Under the pieces are notes generated by a model. That model was not told the origin of the DNA. It searched no databases and saw only the letters and a program-made list of their open reading frames with translations. Of a stretch of 7,341 nt of DNA, positions 6,433 through 7,341 are shown one piece after another (position 1 is the first letter of the stretch; the number at the start of each line of letters is the position of its first letter). This DNA is from Chloroflexota bacterium (GTDB lineage: Bacteria > Chloroflexota > UBA4733): contig JAMDCW010000148.1 of assembly GCA_023489405.1 (NCBI GenBank), positions 1-7,341 of the forward strand. Reading direction: 5' to 3'. The translations under genes and the position numbers were made by a program.

Positions 6433-7239
6433 TTAGAAAAAACGTAAGCGTCCTAGGTGCTGGAGGTAGAGTGTCCCAACCCGGAAGTCAGCCTTGCTCG
6501 TTCCGCGAGCGCGGCGCCGGAAACGATAGGGCACTTCCACGAAGCGTTGCCGGGGGCAGCGAATCAGCAGCTCTAAGGAGATCTTGAAGCCGATCGGCTG
6601 CAGGCTGACGTCTCGCGTAATCGAGCGTTTGATCAGCAGGAAGCCCGACAGTGGATCGTGCACGCCTCGTAGCCGTCGGGGAAACAGGATTTTCGCTAAC
6701 CATTTGCAGCCGAGAGAAAAAAGGGTGCGCAGCGGTCCATCTAACCCTTCGCTGCTGCCACCGGGAATGTAGCGGCAGGCCATAACGACGTCGGCATCGT
6801 GTTCTTGAGCCGCTCGTAGGAGCTCCGGAATCTTCTCTGGAGGATGCTGCAAATCGGCATCGATGATGCAGGCATAGGCCCCGGTTGCAAGCTTGAGCCC
6901 ATCGACGACGGCTCCACTGAGCCCACCCCAGCGTTCTGGGCCGCGTGCACGGTGAAGGAAGCGAACATGCAAGTCCTCTCGTTCAGCAAGCTGCTGCAGG
7001 ACCTGAGGAGTAGCATCGTCACTATCATCGACGAAGAGCAGTTCGTATGCTGTACTGTCGAGGGCCCGCCGGACCGCCTCCGCTAAGAGCGTGGCGCTCT
7101 CTTCTTCATTGCGACTCGGAGCAATGATGGTCAGCGTGGCACCTGCGACGCGCTCCGGTTGAGGTTCGCTTGATGGAGCAAGCCGTAATCCGTGGGCATA
7201 GAGGGAGGTAGCCTGCCCTGTGGTTGTTCCTTGACGCAC
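6433..7239 (-). CDS. Polyprenol/dolichol-phosphate mannosyltransferase-like GT2 glycosyltransferase
   Basis: This 268-residue family 2 glycosyltransferase has a GT-A fold. Motifs in order are TIIAPSRNEEES (37-48), FVDDSDD (69-75, nucleotide-binding Asp pair), DADLQHPPEKIPEL (127-140, the metal-binding DAD with the DPM-type LQHPP), DPLSGF (195-200), GFKISLELL (217-225) and EVPYRFRRRARGTSK (235-249). These are typical of DPM1-type enzymes, which move mannose or glucose from the nucleotide sugar to a polyprenyl phosphate at the cytoplasmic membrane face. It ends soon after the catalytic domain with no GtrA-like or other membrane segment, similar in length to human DPM1. The first 33 residues form a polar, probably disordered extension. 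Start is GTG: an in-frame stop lies four codons upstream and no other ATG, GTG or TTG occurs before the conserved domain; the ribosome binding site is poor. The neighbouring ManC-like gene could supply its GDP-mannose donor. Confidence 0.92.
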   Translation of the reverse strand: MRQGTTTGQATSLYAHGLRLAPSSEPQPERVAGATLTIIAPSRNEEESATLLAEAVRRALDSTAYELLFVDDSDDATPQVLQQLAEREDLHVRFLHRARGPERWGGLSGAVVDGLKLATGAYACIIDADLQHPPEKIPELLRAAQEHDADVVMACRYIPGGSSEGLDGPLRTLFSLGCKWLAKILFPRRLRGVHDPLSGFLLIKRSITRDVSLQPIGFKISLELLIRCPRQRFVEVPYRFRRRARGTSKADFRVGTLYLQHLGRLRFF

Positions 7240-7256
7240 GGTTGCTTGCTTTCACT

Positions 7257-7284
7257 AGAATACGACACCCCTTCAGTGTAGCAA
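7257..7284 (-). promoter_or_regulatory. Candidate promoter upstream of the glycosyltransferase
   Basis: On the minus strand TTGCTA (7284-7279) and TATTCT (7262-7257), each four of six to consensus with a 16-base spacer, lie just ahead of the GTG at 7239. The leader would be only about 10-15 nt, which fits the lack of a good Shine-Dalgarno. If an upstream gene is cotranscribed, this match may be meaningless. Confidence 0.28.
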
Positions 7285-7341
7285 CTCAAAGGCCGTGGTA
7301 GCACGAGCAGTCATTGAGAGGATGCGCTCAGCCCCGGGGCC
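7273..7341 (-). CDS. Possible C-terminal tail of an upstream gene, partial
   Basis: One minus-strand frame is open from the window edge for 22 codons (GPGAERILSMTARATTAFEL, then LH) to a TGA at 7275-7273; the other two minus-strand frames hit stops within ten codons. The end lies 33 bp before the glycosyltransferase GTG, a plausible operon spacing. An open frame this short is expected by chance about a third of the time, and I do not recognise the sequence. Confidence 0.3.
   Translation of the reverse strand, partial: GPGAERILSMTARATTAFELLH

Noticed and set aside
6408..6433. AGATCA/TGATCT hairpin at the glycosyltransferase stop as a terminator
   Set aside because: The stem has six mostly A+T pairs with a 14-base loop, and it is followed by GAGGGGG rather than a T-run on the transcribed strand.
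1..7341. Search for CRISPR arrays, insertion sequences, tRNA or rRNA genes
   Set aside because: Reading both strands showed no regularly spaced repeats, transposase motifs, terminal inverted repeats with target duplications, or RNA-gene signatures; almost all bases are in protein-coding genes.

Overview
The window comes from a moderately G+C-rich bacterial chromosome. All six supported genes lie on the minus strand, so transcription runs from high to low coordinates and fills nearly the whole window. The ManC-like nucleotidyltransferase fused to a phosphoglucomutase-like domain, the tight gene packing, the GTG starts and the enolase variant would fit Chloroflexota (Thermomicrobia-like), but this is inference. 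Cyanobacteria and Actinobacteria carry similar fusions, and no rRNA or other phylogenetic marker is present.

Layout in transcription order. (1) 7341-7273: a short open frame that may be the tail of an upstream gene. (2) 7239-6433: a family 2 glycosyltransferase of the dolichol/polyprenol-phosphate mannosyltransferase type. (3) A 176-bp gap holding a strong ribosome binding site, a weak promoter candidate and an inverted repeat. (4) 6256-3746: a three-part protein with an NDP-sugar pyrophosphorylase domain, a left-handed beta-helix and a phosphomannomutase/phosphoglucomutase fold whose active-site loops all look eroded. (5) 3745-2828: an extended-SDR oxidoreductase resembling uronate dehydrogenase, abutting gene 4 with no spacer. 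(6) A 113-bp gap, then enolase at 2714-1425. (7) 1432-497 and 504 to the window edge: two PfkB-family sugar kinases, both like 2-keto-3-deoxygluconate (KDG) kinase but from two different subtypes.

There appear to be two themes. GDP-mannose (or another NDP-sugar) supply plus a polyprenol-phosphate sugar transferase points to cell-surface glycan or glycolipid synthesis. The uronate-dehydrogenase-like enzyme, enolase and two KDG-kinase-like proteins point to sugar-acid catabolism joining lower glycolysis. The ManC fusion and the oxidoreductase gene touch, and enolase and both kinases are linked by 8-nt overlaps, so the themes may be co-expressed. The most interesting points are the apparently dead mutase domain and the unusual grouping of enolase with two tandem KDG-kinase-like genes. 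I saw no mobile element, CRISPR array, tRNA or rRNA.
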